64,000 bases of DNA, taken from Caballeronia sp. Lep1P3 (lineage in GTDB: Bacteria > Pseudomonadota > Gammaproteobacteria > Burkholderiales > Burkholderiaceae). A program made the position numbers and the translations under genes. Numbering within the stretch: the stretch's first letter is position 1; every line of letters begins with the position of its first letter. Below are positions 25,205-34,569 of the stretch, piece by piece. The notes beneath the pieces are model-generated. The model saw only the letters and a list, made by a program, of their open reading frames with translations, was not told the origin of the DNA and made no database searches. Location of the stretch: the NCBI RefSeq assembly GCF_022879595.1, contig NZ_CP084267.1, positions 496,001 through 560,000 on the forward strand, given 5' to 3'.

Positions 25205-26140
25205 TTGAAGCCGTCGATGAATGTCCAACGCATTCATCGCGACTCTTCGGACGGCCAACACGCGAGGTCGGAGTCGGGTAAGACCTCTTGCCCGACCCGT
25301 TATCGAGTCAGCTCAGGCGGGCATCGGATGCATACTGTTCCGACCGGTAATTTCGGCAAGCGGCTCAAGCGCCGTATCAAGTGGCCGCTGATCTCCTTCG
25401 TCGCGTCTCTGCCCGACCCGGTGCAGACGATGCTCTTCATTCCGCGCATTCGGAAGTTTGGGCAACGTGTGCCGGTGCTCAAGGTGGTCTACACCGGTTG
25501 CTATCGCACTCATCCGATCGACCGGGCACTCGGAACGGATACCGGCGGAATCGAGCCGCCCGAAGCCATCTATGGCGATGGCATCGAGGCCGGCAGCTTT
25601 CCTTATATGGGCGCTCAGCCGAGCGTGGTCCGCCGCGCGCTGCAACGGCTCGGCGATGTGCGCGACCATTCATTTATCGACATCGGTTGCGGCAAGGGAC
25701 GCCCGATGATCGTCGCGACTGAGTTTCCGTTCCGGCAAGTCATCGGATATGACCTGTCCGTGCGTCTGGTGAATGTGGCGAATCGGAATGCGCAGCTCGT
25801 AGCACGGCAATACCCTGAGCGTGTCCCGATGCGCGCTTTCGCGGCCGATGCGCTGCAATTGGATTTCCCGCCCGGCAAGCTCGTCATCTATTTGTTCAAT
25901 CCCTTCGGCGCGCCGATCATGACGCGGCTCCTTTCTCAACTCGCCGCGGCCTATGAGCGGGGGACAATCGAGGCCTTCTGGATCGTCTATCTGCATCCGC
26001 TCTGCGAAGCCGTGTTCGATTCGTCGCCGCTGCTGGAGCGCCACTACGCGGGCGCCGAGTTTTACGCGGACGAGGAGATCGGATATGACGCGGCGGATAG
26101 GCAAGAATTGCGCATCTGGAAGACGAAGCCGCGTGCGTAG
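25205..26140 (+). CDS. Class I SAM-dependent methyltransferase
   Basis: The frame gives 311 residues from TTG 25205, with GAGGGAGA upstream; ATG 25217 and ATG 25328 are in-frame alternatives and the true start is unsure. The SAM-binding motif FIDIGCGKGRPMIVA is near residue 158, followed by VIGYDLS and a late YLFNPFG motif. It opens the exopolysaccharide locus and may methylate a sugar or a lipid-linked intermediate. The substrate is unknown. A GCCAA direct repeat lies 30-60 bases before it. Confidence 0.78.
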   Translation: MKPSMNVQRIHRDSSDGQHARSESGKTSCPTRYRVSSGGHRMHTVPTGNFGKRLKRRIKWPLISFVASLPDPVQTMLFIPRIRKFGQRVPVLKVVYTGCYRTHPIDRALGTDTGGIEPPEAIYGDGIEAGSFPYMGAQPSVVRRALQRLGDVRDHSFIDIGCGKGRPMIVATEFPFRQVIGYDLSVRLVNVANRNAQLVARQYPERVPMRAFAADALQLDFPPGKLVIYLFNPFGAPIMTRLLSQLAAAYERGTIEAFWIVYLHPLCEAVFDSSPLLERHYAGAEFYADEEIGYDAADRQELRIWKTKPRA

Positions 26141-26193
26141 GTTCCGCGTTCGAAGCCTTCCACTCGTCTTTCGCAAGGCACACCGGAATCCAA

Positions 26194-27336
26194 ATGAATG
26201 AAATCGATATAGTTAGAAATCAGAATGAGTTCCAAGCGTTGCGGGCCGAATGGACGGCGCTGTGGAATGACGTGAGCGGAACACATGGCGAATCGTTCAT
26301 AGCGTGCTGGCTGGTCTGGAATTGCATCCTCAGGCAGACCGGGTCATCTCTCTGTATCGTCACCGCGCGCCGGCAAAGGCGACTGATCGCGGTATGGCCG
26401 CTTGTGCGAATGCGCAATCGTCTGTGGACAGTGCTCCGTCCGTTGAGTCCCGAATCGGCCGACTATACGACCTTGCTATGCGATCCTGCTCACGCGTCGG
26501 TCCAGTTGATGCAATCGATGTGGCGCACGGCGTGCGAGAAGAGTGGGGTGGACATCGTCACGTTGCCTTACGTGGCTCAGGACAGCGCGTTGTATCAGGT
26601 CGCGATGTCACATGAGGGATTGATTGCGGCAACGCAAGCGCCTTATACCATCGCAAGACTGTCGTGCGAAAAAGATTGGGCTCAATTCGCAGGATCGCTC
26701 GGCACACTGTCGGGTAAAAAGCCGGGCGCATTGCGACGACGTCTGGAGCGGCAAGGCACGGTCGCGATACGCGTACTCGGTCCCGACGACGCCGATGAGA
26801 ACGCGCGCATCATCGACTGGATGCTGGCCTGCAAGCGCGACTGGGCGGAACGTGTCGACAAGAAGGGACAGTGGCTCTATTCGATGCCTTACCGCGATTT
26901 TCTGGTAGCGCTCGCGAATCATCGCGACAGCGAGGGTGACAACGCGTGCGCGAGAGTGATGATCGTCGAATTGAACGGCGTGCCGGTCGCGGCGAATATG
27001 GTGGGACTCGGCAAGGCAAGCGTCATCGGGGCCATCGCCGGATTTGACCGTCAGTATGCGAAGTTTGCCCCGGGTTCCATTGCGACCGAGGAATGGGTGC
27101 GTTGGGCGCTGGAAAACAGGCGTGATTTCGATCTTGGAATTGGTTCTGAATCGTTCAAAGCATACTGGAGCAAGGGGAATACGGGAGTGGCCTGTAGCTT
27201 TCAGATTGCGCAGTCCAGGTGGGGACGCGTCGCGTTCGCCATGCGTCGCGCCGCCACCAAGATATCGGCGGCGCGCGCCGAAACACAGCGCGGGCAAGAA
27301 GTCGCGACGTCGGCCGAAACCGGCAGCAGCGGCTGA
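26194..27336 (+). CDS. GNAT-type acyltransferase, BcsL/CelD-like
   Basis: The 380-residue protein belongs to the CelD/BcsL group of GNAT-fold enzymes linked to polysaccharide synthesis. Visible features are a long N-terminal half with WTALWNDVSG, and a C-terminal acetyltransferase half with LACKRDWAERVDKKGQWLYS and FDLGIGSESFKAYWSKG. It probably acylates an exopolysaccharide building block in the cytoplasm. It follows the methyltransferase by 53 bases on the same strand and converges with the GT4 gene. Confidence 0.82.
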   Translation: MNEIDIVRNQNEFQALRAEWTALWNDVSGTHGESFIACWLVWNCILRQTGSSLCIVTARRQRRLIAVWPLVRMRNRLWTVLRPLSPESADYTTLLCDPAHASVQLMQSMWRTACEKSGVDIVTLPYVAQDSALYQVAMSHEGLIAATQAPYTIARLSCEKDWAQFAGSLGTLSGKKPGALRRRLERQGTVAIRVLGPDDADENARIIDWMLACKRDWAERVDKKGQWLYSMPYRDFLVALANHRDSEGDNACARVMIVELNGVPVAANMVGLGKASVIGAIAGFDRQYAKFAPGSIATEEWVRWALENRRDFDLGIGSESFKAYWSKGNTGVACSFQIAQSRWGRVAFAMRRAATKISAARAETQRGQEVATSAETGSSG

Positions 27337-27349
27337 TCGACGACGCGCG

Positions 27350-28750
27350 CTACTTTGCGTCGGACCTCAACGGCGTGCGTGCCGCGGTGTTGATCGGCTC
27401 GTCGTGCCTGACATCCACGTTCGCCGGCCGACCCGTCACGGGCCGAGTCGCTTTCGGATCGCGCGGCGTCCACGGGTTGTCGCCCCAGCAGAGCCGCCTC
27501 GCCCGAAACTTTTCGAGCGCCATGCGGAGCGGTTCCAGCCGCTGAGCGTCCGTCAGCGACATGAGGCGGTGTTTGCCGCAGCCGACGAGCGTGGGTGCGA
27601 GCGCGGGTTCGGTGACGAGCCGGTAGAGGTTCTCGGCCATGCTCTCGGGCCGCGTCAGATCCATCAGCAGGCCGGCGTCGCCGATCTGGTCCCGAAGACT
27701 ATCGGGGTCGGAATAGAGAACGGGTACGCCGAGCGTGAACGCTTCCAGCGGCGGCAGGTTCGTCGGCCCGAAGTAAGTCGGCATGACCAGCGCGATGGAC
27801 TGACGATAGAGATACGCGACTTCGCTATCGGGCACGAAGCCGGCGAAGCGCACGCGCTGCATCAGGCCGAGTTCCTCGGACACGGCCTGTACGTGCGCCA
27901 TATTGCCGAAATCGCGTCCTGAGAAAATCGCACCGACACGCATGCCGTAGCGGTCTTCCAAGGCACGCAACCCTCTCAAGAGATAGACGTGGTTCTTGTG
28001 CGGCCAGAATTGAGCGGGGTAATAGACGTAATCGAACGGCATGTCATATCTGGCTCGTATATCGACATAGTTTCGCTGGTATTCGTTGTCCGATAGTTGG
28101 GTGCCGACCGCCGGAGAAAACGGCACCACATGCACCTTTTCGAAGTCCACGCCGTATCGTCTGATCGCGTTGTCGCGGCCGGCTTGCGAATCGACCACGA
28201 TGCCGGTCGCTTTCTTCAATGCAGCCGTATAAAGATTCTCGCGGCGCTCGAATTCGCCTCTTACGCGGACCTCTGGAAAATCCACTTCGTCGCGGTGGCT
28301 CAAATCCCACAGCGTGAAGAGAAAACTGTAGTTCTCCGTCACGAGCGAAAGATGCGAGGGATAAGTGAAGTAGACGAGGTCTGCCTCGATCTCACTCAGG
28401 AACCGGTCGAGGTAGTTGATCGAGAACCGCGCAGGCAGAACGGGCGGTATATTGAGTTGGCGCCAACTGATACGAAGTCGCACGAAAAGCCGTTGCCACC
28501 GCTGAATCGGGAAGTATCGGGCCTCGATCCCGCGCTGCTGCAGGTCTTCAATCGATGAACTGCATGTCGTGACAAAGGTGACGTTGCAAAGATCGGATGG
28601 CAGGCCCTTCAGAAGGAGCGCGGCGTTGATCGCCTGCTGATATCCGCCTCCGGTCGAATTATCCTGCTCGAGAAGCACGACGAGCCGAATGGGTCGGGAT
28701 GAACGGGAATATGCGCTGGTCTGCATTGATCTGTATGGTTTGGAATCCAT
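27350..28750 (-). CDS. GT4-type glycosyltransferase
   Basis: The 466-residue protein is a GT-B fold enzyme. The C-terminal nucleotide-sugar half has YYPAQFWPHKNHVYLLRGL, VRFAGFVPDSEVAYLY and the family E-x7-E block in PTYFGPTNLPPLEAFTLGVP. The N-terminal half has the GGGYQQAINA loop for acceptor binding. The last 45 residues are a basic disordered tail. It is on the opposite strand to its neighbours, so it has its own promoter. The start is uncertain (ATG 28750 or 28726, neither with a strong ribosome-binding site). Confidence 0.88.
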   Translation of the reverse strand: MDSKPYRSMQTSAYSRSSRPIRLVVLLEQDNSTGGGYQQAINAALLLKGLPSDLCNVTFVTTCSSSIEDLQQRGIEARYFPIQRWQRLFVRLRISWRQLNIPPVLPARFSINYLDRFLSEIEADLVYFTYPSHLSLVTENYSFLFTLWDLSHRDEVDFPEVRVRGEFERRENLYTAALKKATGIVVDSQAGRDNAIRRYGVDFEKVHVVPFSPAVGTQLSDNEYQRNYVDIRARYDMPFDYVYYPAQFWPHKNHVYLLRGLRALEDRYGMRVGAIFSGRDFGNMAHVQAVSEELGLMQRVRFAGFVPDSEVAYLYRQSIALVMPTYFGPTNLPPLEAFTLGVPVLYSDPDSLRDQIGDAGLLMDLTRPESMAENLYRLVTEPALAPTLVGCGKHRLMSLTDAQRLEPLRMALEKFRARRLCWGDNPWTPRDPKATRPVTGRPANVDVRHDEPINTAARTPLRSDAK

Positions 28751-29184
28751 TCGGTCATCGACCTTTATGGGGTCTGCTTCAACCGCCCAGGACTCGTTGT
28801 AGACGGGGTAATGAGTCGTTGGGGCATGTCGGTCTTTTTATCCGCCGGACGAATAAGGACAAGAAGGGGAACACTCTCCACAGCGCAGGCATGTGTTCCC
28901 GTTGGGCGTCCTGCCCAGGCATGAATGGTTGAAAGGTAATGGCGATCGGAACCGAGCGCAGCGTTTGACGGATGCCGGCAAGACCTTGTCCGACGGTGAT
29001 GAATGTTCCGGCTGCGCGCCTTCCCCGCCAAAAGCCTGAGACTTTCCGCCAAACGGTTCAAGTGGAGAGGCGGCATCTTACGCTTATGCCCAGACTATCC
29101 GAATTCAGCCCGGCGCAGCCGCGCGTCGCGTGAATCGCCGGAATCTCCATTTGCGGCCAATGAAAACTCATCCGGGGTCAGTCA
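28751..29184. other. Divergent intergenic region with 21-bp-spaced repeat
   Basis: This 434-base gap lies between the minus-strand GT4 gene and the plus-strand acetyltransferase gene, so it should hold both promoters. The only clear structure is the GCCAA direct repeat at 29025-29054. No open frame with a plausible start and ribosome-binding site was recognised. Confidence 0.6.
29025..29054 (+). promoter_or_regulatory. 21-bp-spaced GCCAA direct repeat, site 2
   Basis: CCGCCAAAAG (GCCAA at 29027) and CCGCCAAACG (GCCAA at 29048) are 21 bases apart, with CCTGAGACTTT between them. This is the most regular of the three copies: both halves read CCGCCAAA. It lies 130 bases before the acetyltransferase gene. 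Confidence 0.65.
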
Positions 29185-29748
29185 ATGATTTTGAAGGGCG
29201 TGAATTCACGTGTCGGACCTTCGTTCTCGCTGTCGGACAGACTGGCCAGGGTCGTCTGGACGGTCGTGTATTACCTGCTGTTCGTACCGACGCCGCGTGT
29301 CGCGCACAAGTGGCGTCGCGTATTGCTGAGACTGTTCGGCGCCACAGTGGGGCGCGAGGCGCACGTCTATCCGCGCGTGAAAATCTGGGCGCCGTGGAAT
29401 CTCTCCATCGGCGATTTTGCGGCCGTCGCCAATGGCGTCACGCTGTATTCGATCGAGCGCATCCGCCTCGGGGAGCGATGCGTGGTATCGCAAGGCGCGC
29501 AACTGTGCACGGGTAGTCATGACTTCAATAGTCCATCGTTCCAGTTGACGGCGAAGGCTATCGACATCGGTGCGGATGTATGGGTTTGTTCGGAGGTCTT
29601 CGTTTGTCCGGGTGTCGAGATTGCGCCCGGTGCCGTGGTGGGCGTGCGCTCGGTCGTCACGAGAAGTCTCAAAGATGACTGGACGGTGTATGCCGGAACG
29701 CCCGCGCGCAAGATCGCGATTCGGACCCGGCCTGACGAGTCGGAATGA
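29185..29748 (+). CDS. Left-handed beta-helix acetyltransferase, WcaF-like
   Basis: The 187-residue protein is a hexapeptide-repeat acetyltransferase. The repeat region runs from about 65 to 175 (VYPRVKIWAPWNLSIGDFAAV, IDIGADVWVCSEVFVCPGV, IAPGAVVGVRSVVTRSL), with the catalytic-type histidine in TGSHDFNS. The N-terminal 45 residues include one hydrophobic stretch (VVWTVVYYLLFVP). It resembles colanic-acid acetyltransferase WcaF and would O-acetylate a sugar of the exopolysaccharide. It is the last plus-strand gene before the nested insertion elements. Confidence 0.88.
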   Translation: MILKGVNSRVGPSFSLSDRLARVVWTVVYYLLFVPTPRVAHKWRRVLLRLFGATVGREAHVYPRVKIWAPWNLSIGDFAAVANGVTLYSIERIRLGERCVVSQGAQLCTGSHDFNSPSFQLTAKAIDIGADVWVCSEVFVCPGVEIAPGAVVGVRSVVTRSLKDDWTVYAGTPARKIAIRTRPDESE

Positions 29749-30146
29749 TTCACGCCCCCGTGTTCGCTTTCGCGCAGGACAATGAACGACGCGAATTCGC
29801 TGCGTCGCTCGCGGCGAGTGATGAAACAACGCCGCACGGACGAGCATTGAAAAGAAATAAAAGGCCGCTCATACGTGCATCAGTCTCCCCTCTGATGTCG
29901 ACGTCTAGTAACCGAAAGAGCTTACGTCCTGTTTCAGTTACTTACTGACAGTTACGTCATATCGTAGTTTCATCGGCGGTTGGAAATCATCCAACGCAGA
30001 GACGAACGTGCGTTAGCGTTTCGCTCTCCCCGCGAATGCATGTTCGTTCCTCATTGCCCCGTGACCTGTCAACAACGCAGGCACTAGCCATCGTGTGATG
30101 GCCGGCCGTTCGCGTGCATTTTCATTCAGGGCCTTTGCACTATGTC
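29749..30146. other. Intergenic region left of the outer IS66 element
   Basis: This 398-base stretch has no gene that I can support. It contains short repeats: CAGTTAC at 29935-29941 and 29949-29955 (period 14), and TTACGTC at 29922-29928 and 29952-29958. It also has a CATCAG/CTGATG inverted repeat near 29879-29898. The GDP-mannose dehydratase gene that should start to its right has lost its 5' part, so this may be the remains of that gene's upstream region. Confidence 0.5.
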
Positions 30147-30230
30147 GTAAGCGACTCGGCACGACCGTATCTCAGTGCTGAATATTTCGACGCATGATAG
30201 GCGCGTTCAGCTTGACGGAGACAGTCAGCC

Positions 30231-30650
30231 ATGTCGAACGCAGCGGGCCGTACGCATCCCCATCGCACGTATGCGCAAGAATTTAAGCAGCAGGTGATCA
30301 GGGAGACATTGGAACCCGGCATGTCGGTGTCGATCGTTGCGCGACGGCACGACATCAACGCCAATGTGGTGTTCGCATGGCGCAAGCAATACCGTGAAGG
30401 CAAGCTGGTCATTCCTGCACTCGAAGCTGCGCCGAGCGTGCCCAGCACGAAGCTGCTGAGCGTCGACGTGATCGACTCGGCATTGGTACTTCGACCGCCT
30501 GAGTCGTCAATGGCGTCGCAAGCGACGAGCGGCGTACCGATGCCGGCGCCCGTGTGCGAAATCGAGGTGGAAATCGGCAAACGGCGTGTGAGGATTCGCG
30601 GCCTGTCTGCCGAGCGCGCTGAAGCGTTTCTGCAGGAATGCCTGAAGTGA
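30231..30650 (+). CDS. tnpA: IS66 accessory protein TnpA (outer copy)
   Basis: The 139-residue protein has the N-terminal HTH of IS66 OrfA proteins: YAQEFKQQVIRETLEPGMSVSIVAR, with the stretch after VIRETL most typical, and NANVVFAWRKQYREG. A C-terminal EIEVEIGKRRVRIRGLS follows. It is needed together with TnpB and TnpC for transposition of the IS66 family. It overlaps tnpB by 13 bases. Confidence 0.9.
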   Translation: MSNAAGRTHPHRTYAQEFKQQVIRETLEPGMSVSIVARRHDINANVVFAWRKQYREGKLVIPALEAAPSVPSTKLLSVDVIDSALVLRPPESSMASQATSGVPMPAPVCEIEVEIGKRRVRIRGLSAERAEAFLQECLK

Positions 30651-30991
30651 TCGCGCTGCCGGCAGGTACGCGCGTTTGGCTCGTGGCCGGCGTGACAGAT
30701 ATGCGCTGCGGCTTCCAGGGGCTGGCCGCGAAAGTGCAGACGGCGCTCGAAGAGAATCCGCTGGGCGGCAACGTATTTATCTTCCGCGGCCGCCGCGGCG
30801 ATCTCGTGAAGCTGCTTTGGGCGACCGACGATGGGCTCTGGCTGCTCGCAAAACGATTGGAGCGAGGCCGGTTTATCTGGCCCCAGGCCGACGGTGGAAA
30901 AATCCATCTGTCGAGCGCACAGCTGTCGATGCTCCTCGAAGGCATCGACTGGCGACACCCGCAACGCACCGCTGCTCTGTCGATGTTGTAA
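30638..30991 (+). CDS. tnpB: IS66 accessory protein TnpB (outer copy)
   Basis: The 117-residue protein is the conserved IS66 Orf2: TDMRCGFQGLAAKVQ, FIFRGRRGDLVKLLWATDDGLWLL and a C-terminal LSMLLEGIDWR. Its biochemical role is unknown, but it is required for IS66 transposition. The start overlaps tnpA; tnpC follows after 30 bases. Confidence 0.92.
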   Translation: MPEVIALPAGTRVWLVAGVTDMRCGFQGLAAKVQTALEENPLGGNVFIFRGRRGDLVKLLWATDDGLWLLAKRLERGRFIWPQADGGKIHLSSAQLSMLLEGIDWRHPQRTAALSML

Positions 30992-31021
30992 ACCACATCG
31001 AAGGCTCGTAAACTGCGACGC

Positions 31022-32557
31022 ATGTCCCAATCTGCGCCGCTTCCCACCACCGTCGCGGAGCTCCAGGCTCTGGTGCTCGAGCAGCAGGCGTCGATCGAGA
31101 ACATGGTGCGGGAGATCGCCGCACGGGACGACCAAATCGAACGCCTGAAGGCGCAGATCGACAAGCTCAGGCGGATGTACTTCGGGAGCAAGTCCGAGAA
31201 ACTGGCCCGGCAGATCGATAAACTCGAGGCGCAGTTGGAAGACCTGACGGCCGGTCAGGGCGCTGTCGAGACGCGAAAGCACCAACAGAAGACATCGACG
31301 GCGCCGCCCGGTCGAGCGCCCACGCGAGAGCCGCTGCCGCCGCACTTGCCACGCGATGAAATCGAACTCACGCCGAATCCGGCTTGCCCCAAGTGTGCGA
31401 CAACGATGCAGCGACTCGGCGAGGATGTCTCCGAGCAGCTCGCGCGCGTGGCGGCTGCGTTTAAAGTGATCCGCACGATCCGTCACAAGCTGTGCTGTCC
31501 TGACTGCGGCCACATCGAACAGCCCGCGATGCCCAGCCTGCCCATCGAGCACAGCATCGCGCATCCGAGCCTGCTGGCCGACATTGCGGTATCGAAGTTC
31601 GCAGATCACCAACCGCTGTACCGCCAATCGGAGATTGCGGCACGCGACGGCGTCACGTTGGATCGGGCCAGTATGGGCCGCTGGATCGGGCAGATCGCCG
31701 AGCTCTGCGGACCGCTTGTTGAAGCAATCCAGCGCTACGTGCTGGTCCCCGGCAAGGTACACGTCGACGACACACCGGTTGCGGTGCTCGCGCCAGGCAA
31801 CGGAAAGACGGTGACCGGTCGCTTCTGGGTCTATGTGCGTGACGATCACCGCTCGGGCTCGACTGAGCCGGCTGCGGTATGGTTCGACTTCTCCTCAAAT
31901 CGCAAAGGCGTCCATCCTCAGACCCGACTCGCCGCATTCCGCGGCATCCTGCAGGCCGATGCATACGCCGGTTTCGATCAACTGTATGCGAGCGGCGAGA
32001 TCCACGAAGCGGCATGCTGGGATCACGCGAGGCGGTACATTTACGATGTTCACGCGCGCACACCGACTTCAGATACCCAGCAACTGCTCGAGATGATCGG
32101 CGAACTCTACAACATCGAAGCCGACATCCGCGGCAAGGCGCCTGACGAGCGTCTGCGCTTCAGGCAGGAAAAGAGCAAGCCGTTGCTCGCGAAGCTCGAA
32201 GAGACGATCAGGGTGAAACTCGCGACGCTATCGACGAAGTCCGCGCTCGCAAAAGCAATCAACTACTCGCTGAACCATTGGGCGGCGCTCGTGTTCTACT
32301 GCGAGGACGGTCGAGTCGAGATCAGCAACGTGCTTGCCGAGAATGCGCTGCGCTGTGTCGCGCTCGGACGCAAGAACTATCTGTTCGTCGGCTCCGACAG
32401 CGGGGGCGAGCGAGCCGCCGCGATGTATAGCTTAATCGGGTCGGCAAAGCTCAACGGGATCAACCCGCGTGCCTATCTGGAATACGTCCTGACCCATATC
32501 GCTGATCACAAGATCTCACGCATCGACGAATTGCTGCCTTGGAACGTGGCAGACTGA
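31022..32557 (+). CDS. tnpC: IS66 transposase TnpC, 3' end cut by an IS3 insertion
   Basis: The 511-residue DDE transposase has an N-terminal coiled coil ([20 protein letters not shown]), a zinc-type C..C..C..C block ([22 protein letters not shown]) and the catalytic segment beginning [11 protein letters not shown]. The stop TGA at 32555-32557 belongs to the inserted IS3 element, whose first bases are TGA. Removing that element and one GAC target copy joins codon 511 to AAACTGAAG at 33928. The frame then runs 13 more codons to TAG 33967-33969, giving 524 residues. Whether the shortened protein still works is unknown. Confidence 0.9.
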   Translation: MSQSAPLPTTVAELQALVLEQQASIENMVREIAARDDQIERLKAQIDKLRRMYFGSKSEKLARQIDKLEAQLEDLTAGQGAVETRKHQQKTSTAPPGRAPTREPLPPHLPRDEIELTPNPACPKCATTMQRLGEDVSEQLARVAAAFKVIRTIRHKLCCPDCGHIEQPAMPSLPIEHSIAHPSLLADIAVSKFADHQPLYRQSEIAARDGVTLDRASMGRWIGQIAELCGPLVEAIQRYVLVPGKVHVDDTPVAVLAPGNGKTVTGRFWVYVRDDHRSGSTEPAAVWFDFSSNRKGVHPQTRLAAFRGILQADAYAGFDQLYASGEIHEAACWDHARRYIYDVHARTPTSDTQQLLEMIGELYNIEADIRGKAPDERLRFRQEKSKPLLAKLEETIRVKLATLSTKSALAKAINYSLNHWAALVFYCEDGRVEISNVLAENALRCVALGRKNYLFVGSDSGGERAAAMYSLIGSAKLNGINPRAYLEYVLTHIADHKISRIDELLPWNVAD

Positions 32558-32607
32558 GATTGACCCGCCAAAACGGACACCTATCCTTTGGAAAAGGGGG
32601 TGCCAAA

Positions 32608-32922
32608 ATGGGCAAGCATCGAGCACCGTACCCGGCGGAGTTCCGGGCTCACATAGTCGAGCTGGTGAAGGCGGGGCGAACACCCGAGGAGCTTGCGCGA
32701 GAGTTCGAGCCTAGTGTGCAGACGATAATCAACTGGGTGGCGCAGGCGGATATTGACGCCGGCGTGCGTCAGGAGGGGTTGACCACGGCTGAGCGCCAAG
32801 AGCTCTCCCGTTTGCGCCGCGAGAATCGGCAATTAAAGACGGAGCGCGACATTCTCTCTCACGCCGCAGCCTGGTTCGCCCGCGAGACAGGAGCCGTGTC
32901 CTCGAAGGATACGGATTCATGA
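32608..32922 (+). CDS. IS3-family OrfA, HTH protein
   Basis: From ATG 32608, with AAAAGGGGG upstream, the protein is 104 residues. It has the transposase HTH PAEFRAHIVELVKAGRTPEE and a C-terminal leucine-zipper-like helix (LRRENRQLKTERDIL). In IS3 elements it fuses to OrfB by a -1 frameshift to form the active transposase. Its end overlaps orfB by four bases. Confidence 0.92.
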   Translation: MGKHRAPYPAEFRAHIVELVKAGRTPEELAREFEPSVQTIINWVAQADIDAGVRQEGLTTAERQELSRLRRENRQLKTERDILSHAAAWFARETGAVSSKDTDS

Positions 32923-33890
32923 GAGCAAACCAGGCCCGTTGGCCCATTGCTACGATGGCGCGGCTGCTGGGAGTCTCGACCAGCGGTTACTACGCGTGGC
33001 TGGTGCGGGAGCCATCAAGGCGGTCACGTAGCGATGCTCAGCTACTGACGCGCATTCGTACGCTGTATGCGAGTTCGCGAGGTACGTATGGGGCGCCGCG
33101 CATCCATGCGCAACTTGCGCGCGAGGGAGTGCACGTGGGACGCAAGCGAGTCGCGCGCCTGATGCGCATCGCGGACCTACGGGGAGCAAGCCGACGGCGC
33201 TGGCCCCGTACAACGCGCCAGCGTGCGGGGGCACGGCGTGCGCCGGACCTCGTGCGCCGGCACTTCAATGCTGAAGGGCCCAACATACTGTGGGTCGCAG
33301 ATGCCACCTACATTCCGACGACAGAAGGCTTTCTCTATCTGGCCGTGGTGCTTGATGTCTTCAGCCGGCGCATCGTCGGCTGGGCAATGTCGAACCACTT
33401 GTACACCGAACTGATGTTGCGCGCGCTCGACATGGCCCTCCAGCAGCGACGTCATGAGGGTGTGATTTTGCATTCCGACCAGGGGGCCCAATACACATCC
33501 ATTGCCTTTGGAAAACGCTGCCGCGAAGCCGGCGTGCAACCGTCGATGGGTACAGCCGGCGACGCGTACGACAATGCGATGTGCGAATCCTTCTTTGGGA
33601 CGCTTGAAGCAGAGCTCCTGGCGCGCGAACACTTCGCGACCCATGAACAAGCACGGAGGCGCATCTTCTCCTTCTTGGAAGGCTGGTACAACGTACGCCG
33701 CCTGCATAGCAGCATCGGCTATTGTTCACCGCTCGAATTCGAAAACCTGAGCGCGAAGACAAAAACCGCATCACCCTGCGAGTTGCCCACCGACGGGCAG
33801 CGTCGCGGTCGTGAGAAGCGACCCGCTGCCCATCCGTGGACAACCCGCAACTCAACGCTTAACGGAGGCCGGGCCACGACAAATCTTTAA
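32919..33890 (+). CDS. IS3-family OrfB, DDE transposase
   Basis: The 323-residue protein has an N-terminal HTH_21 region (RIRTLYASSRGTYGAPRIHA) and an rve integrase core. The DDE residues are in WVADATYIP, LHSDQGAQY and NAMCESFFGTLEAELL. All are present and the frame is intact, so this element may still be active. The stop is followed by 34 bases to the right inverted repeat. Confidence 0.93.
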   Translation: MRANQARWPIATMARLLGVSTSGYYAWLVREPSRRSRSDAQLLTRIRTLYASSRGTYGAPRIHAQLAREGVHVGRKRVARLMRIADLRGASRRRWPRTTRQRAGARRAPDLVRRHFNAEGPNILWVADATYIPTTEGFLYLAVVLDVFSRRIVGWAMSNHLYTELMLRALDMALQQRRHEGVILHSDQGAQYTSIAFGKRCREAGVQPSMGTAGDAYDNAMCESFFGTLEAELLAREHFATHEQARRRIFSFLEGWYNVRRLHSSIGYCSPLEFENLSAKTKTASPCELPTDGQRRGREKRPAAHPWTTRNSTLNGGRATTNL

Positions 33891-34071
33891 CTGCAAATCT
33901 GTCCGTCGGAGCGGGTCAATCTCAGACAAACTGAAGCCGGCCACTCCGCCTACACCCTTAACCGGGTAGATCTGGACAGATTTGCGTGGATCGTGTCCAC
34001 GATTGCCCCCGGCGTCACACTAGTTGTCGCCTCTGAATTTTCATCATTTGAAGAGAACTCAGAGGTGCAGG

Positions 34072-34569
34072 TTGAAGACGAAACAGACGTATTCTGTAGA
34101 CTTCAGAGAGCAGGCGCTGGCGAAGGCCCTGCAACGCGGCAACCGCTCCGTAGGAGCGGTTGCCGCGGAACTGAACATGAATGTATTAACCTTGAGGAAA
34201 TGGATCCGGGTGTCTAACGCCGCAAGCCGCAATCCGGGCCCGAGCGATGCACGGCGCCCACAAGACTGGTCTCTGGAAGAGCGCCTGCTGGCCTTGCAAC
34301 AGAGCCATGGACTGGATGAGGAAGCACTGAACGCGTGGTGTCGCGAACGGGGCCTGTTTGTCCATCATCTGGCCCAGTGGCGTGCGCAGTTCTGCTCTGG
34401 CGACACCGTGAGCCCACGCGCCAACGCGCCGGAAGTGCGCGATCTCAAACAGGCCAATGCGCAATTGCAGCGCGAACTCAAGCGTAAGGACAAGGCTCTG
34501 GCGGAAGCGGCTGCGTTGCTGGTGCTCTCAAAAAAGTATCAGGCGCTGTTCGGGGACGAGGACGAATGA
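34072..34569 (+). CDS. IS3-type OrfA, copy 1
   Basis: TTG 34072 is the likely start because AGAGG lies just before it; this gives 165 residues. It has two HTH-like halves: YSVDFREQALAKALQRGNRS and EEALNAWCRERGLFVHHLAQW. The last third is a basic coiled coil (DLKQANAQLQRELKRKDKAL). Copy 2 at 46102 has the same layout but clearly diverged residues. It overlaps orfB by four bases. Confidence 0.85.
   Translation: MKTKQTYSVDFREQALAKALQRGNRSVGAVAAELNMNVLTLRKWIRVSNAASRNPGPSDARRPQDWSLEERLLALQQSHGLDEEALNAWCRERGLFVHHLAQWRAQFCSGDTVSPRANAPEVRDLKQANAQLQRELKRKDKALAEAAALLVLSKKYQALFGDEDE

Larger units (their letters stand above)
32555..33924 (+). mobile_element. IS3-family element inserted in the end of tnpC
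   Basis: The ends are inverted repeats starting TGAGATTGACCCGC at 32555 and, reversed, ending at 33924. The repeats continue imperfectly with ACGGACA further in. The length is 1370 bases. Three-base target duplications GAC flank it at 32552-32554 and 33925-33927, as usual for the IS3 family. It carries orfA and orfB in overlapping frames. Confidence 0.92.

Noticed and set aside
30140..31849. A 569-codon minus-strand frame across the outer IS66 genes
   Set aside because: It spans three IS66 genes and the left inverted repeat and has no recognisable domain, so it is a shadow frame.
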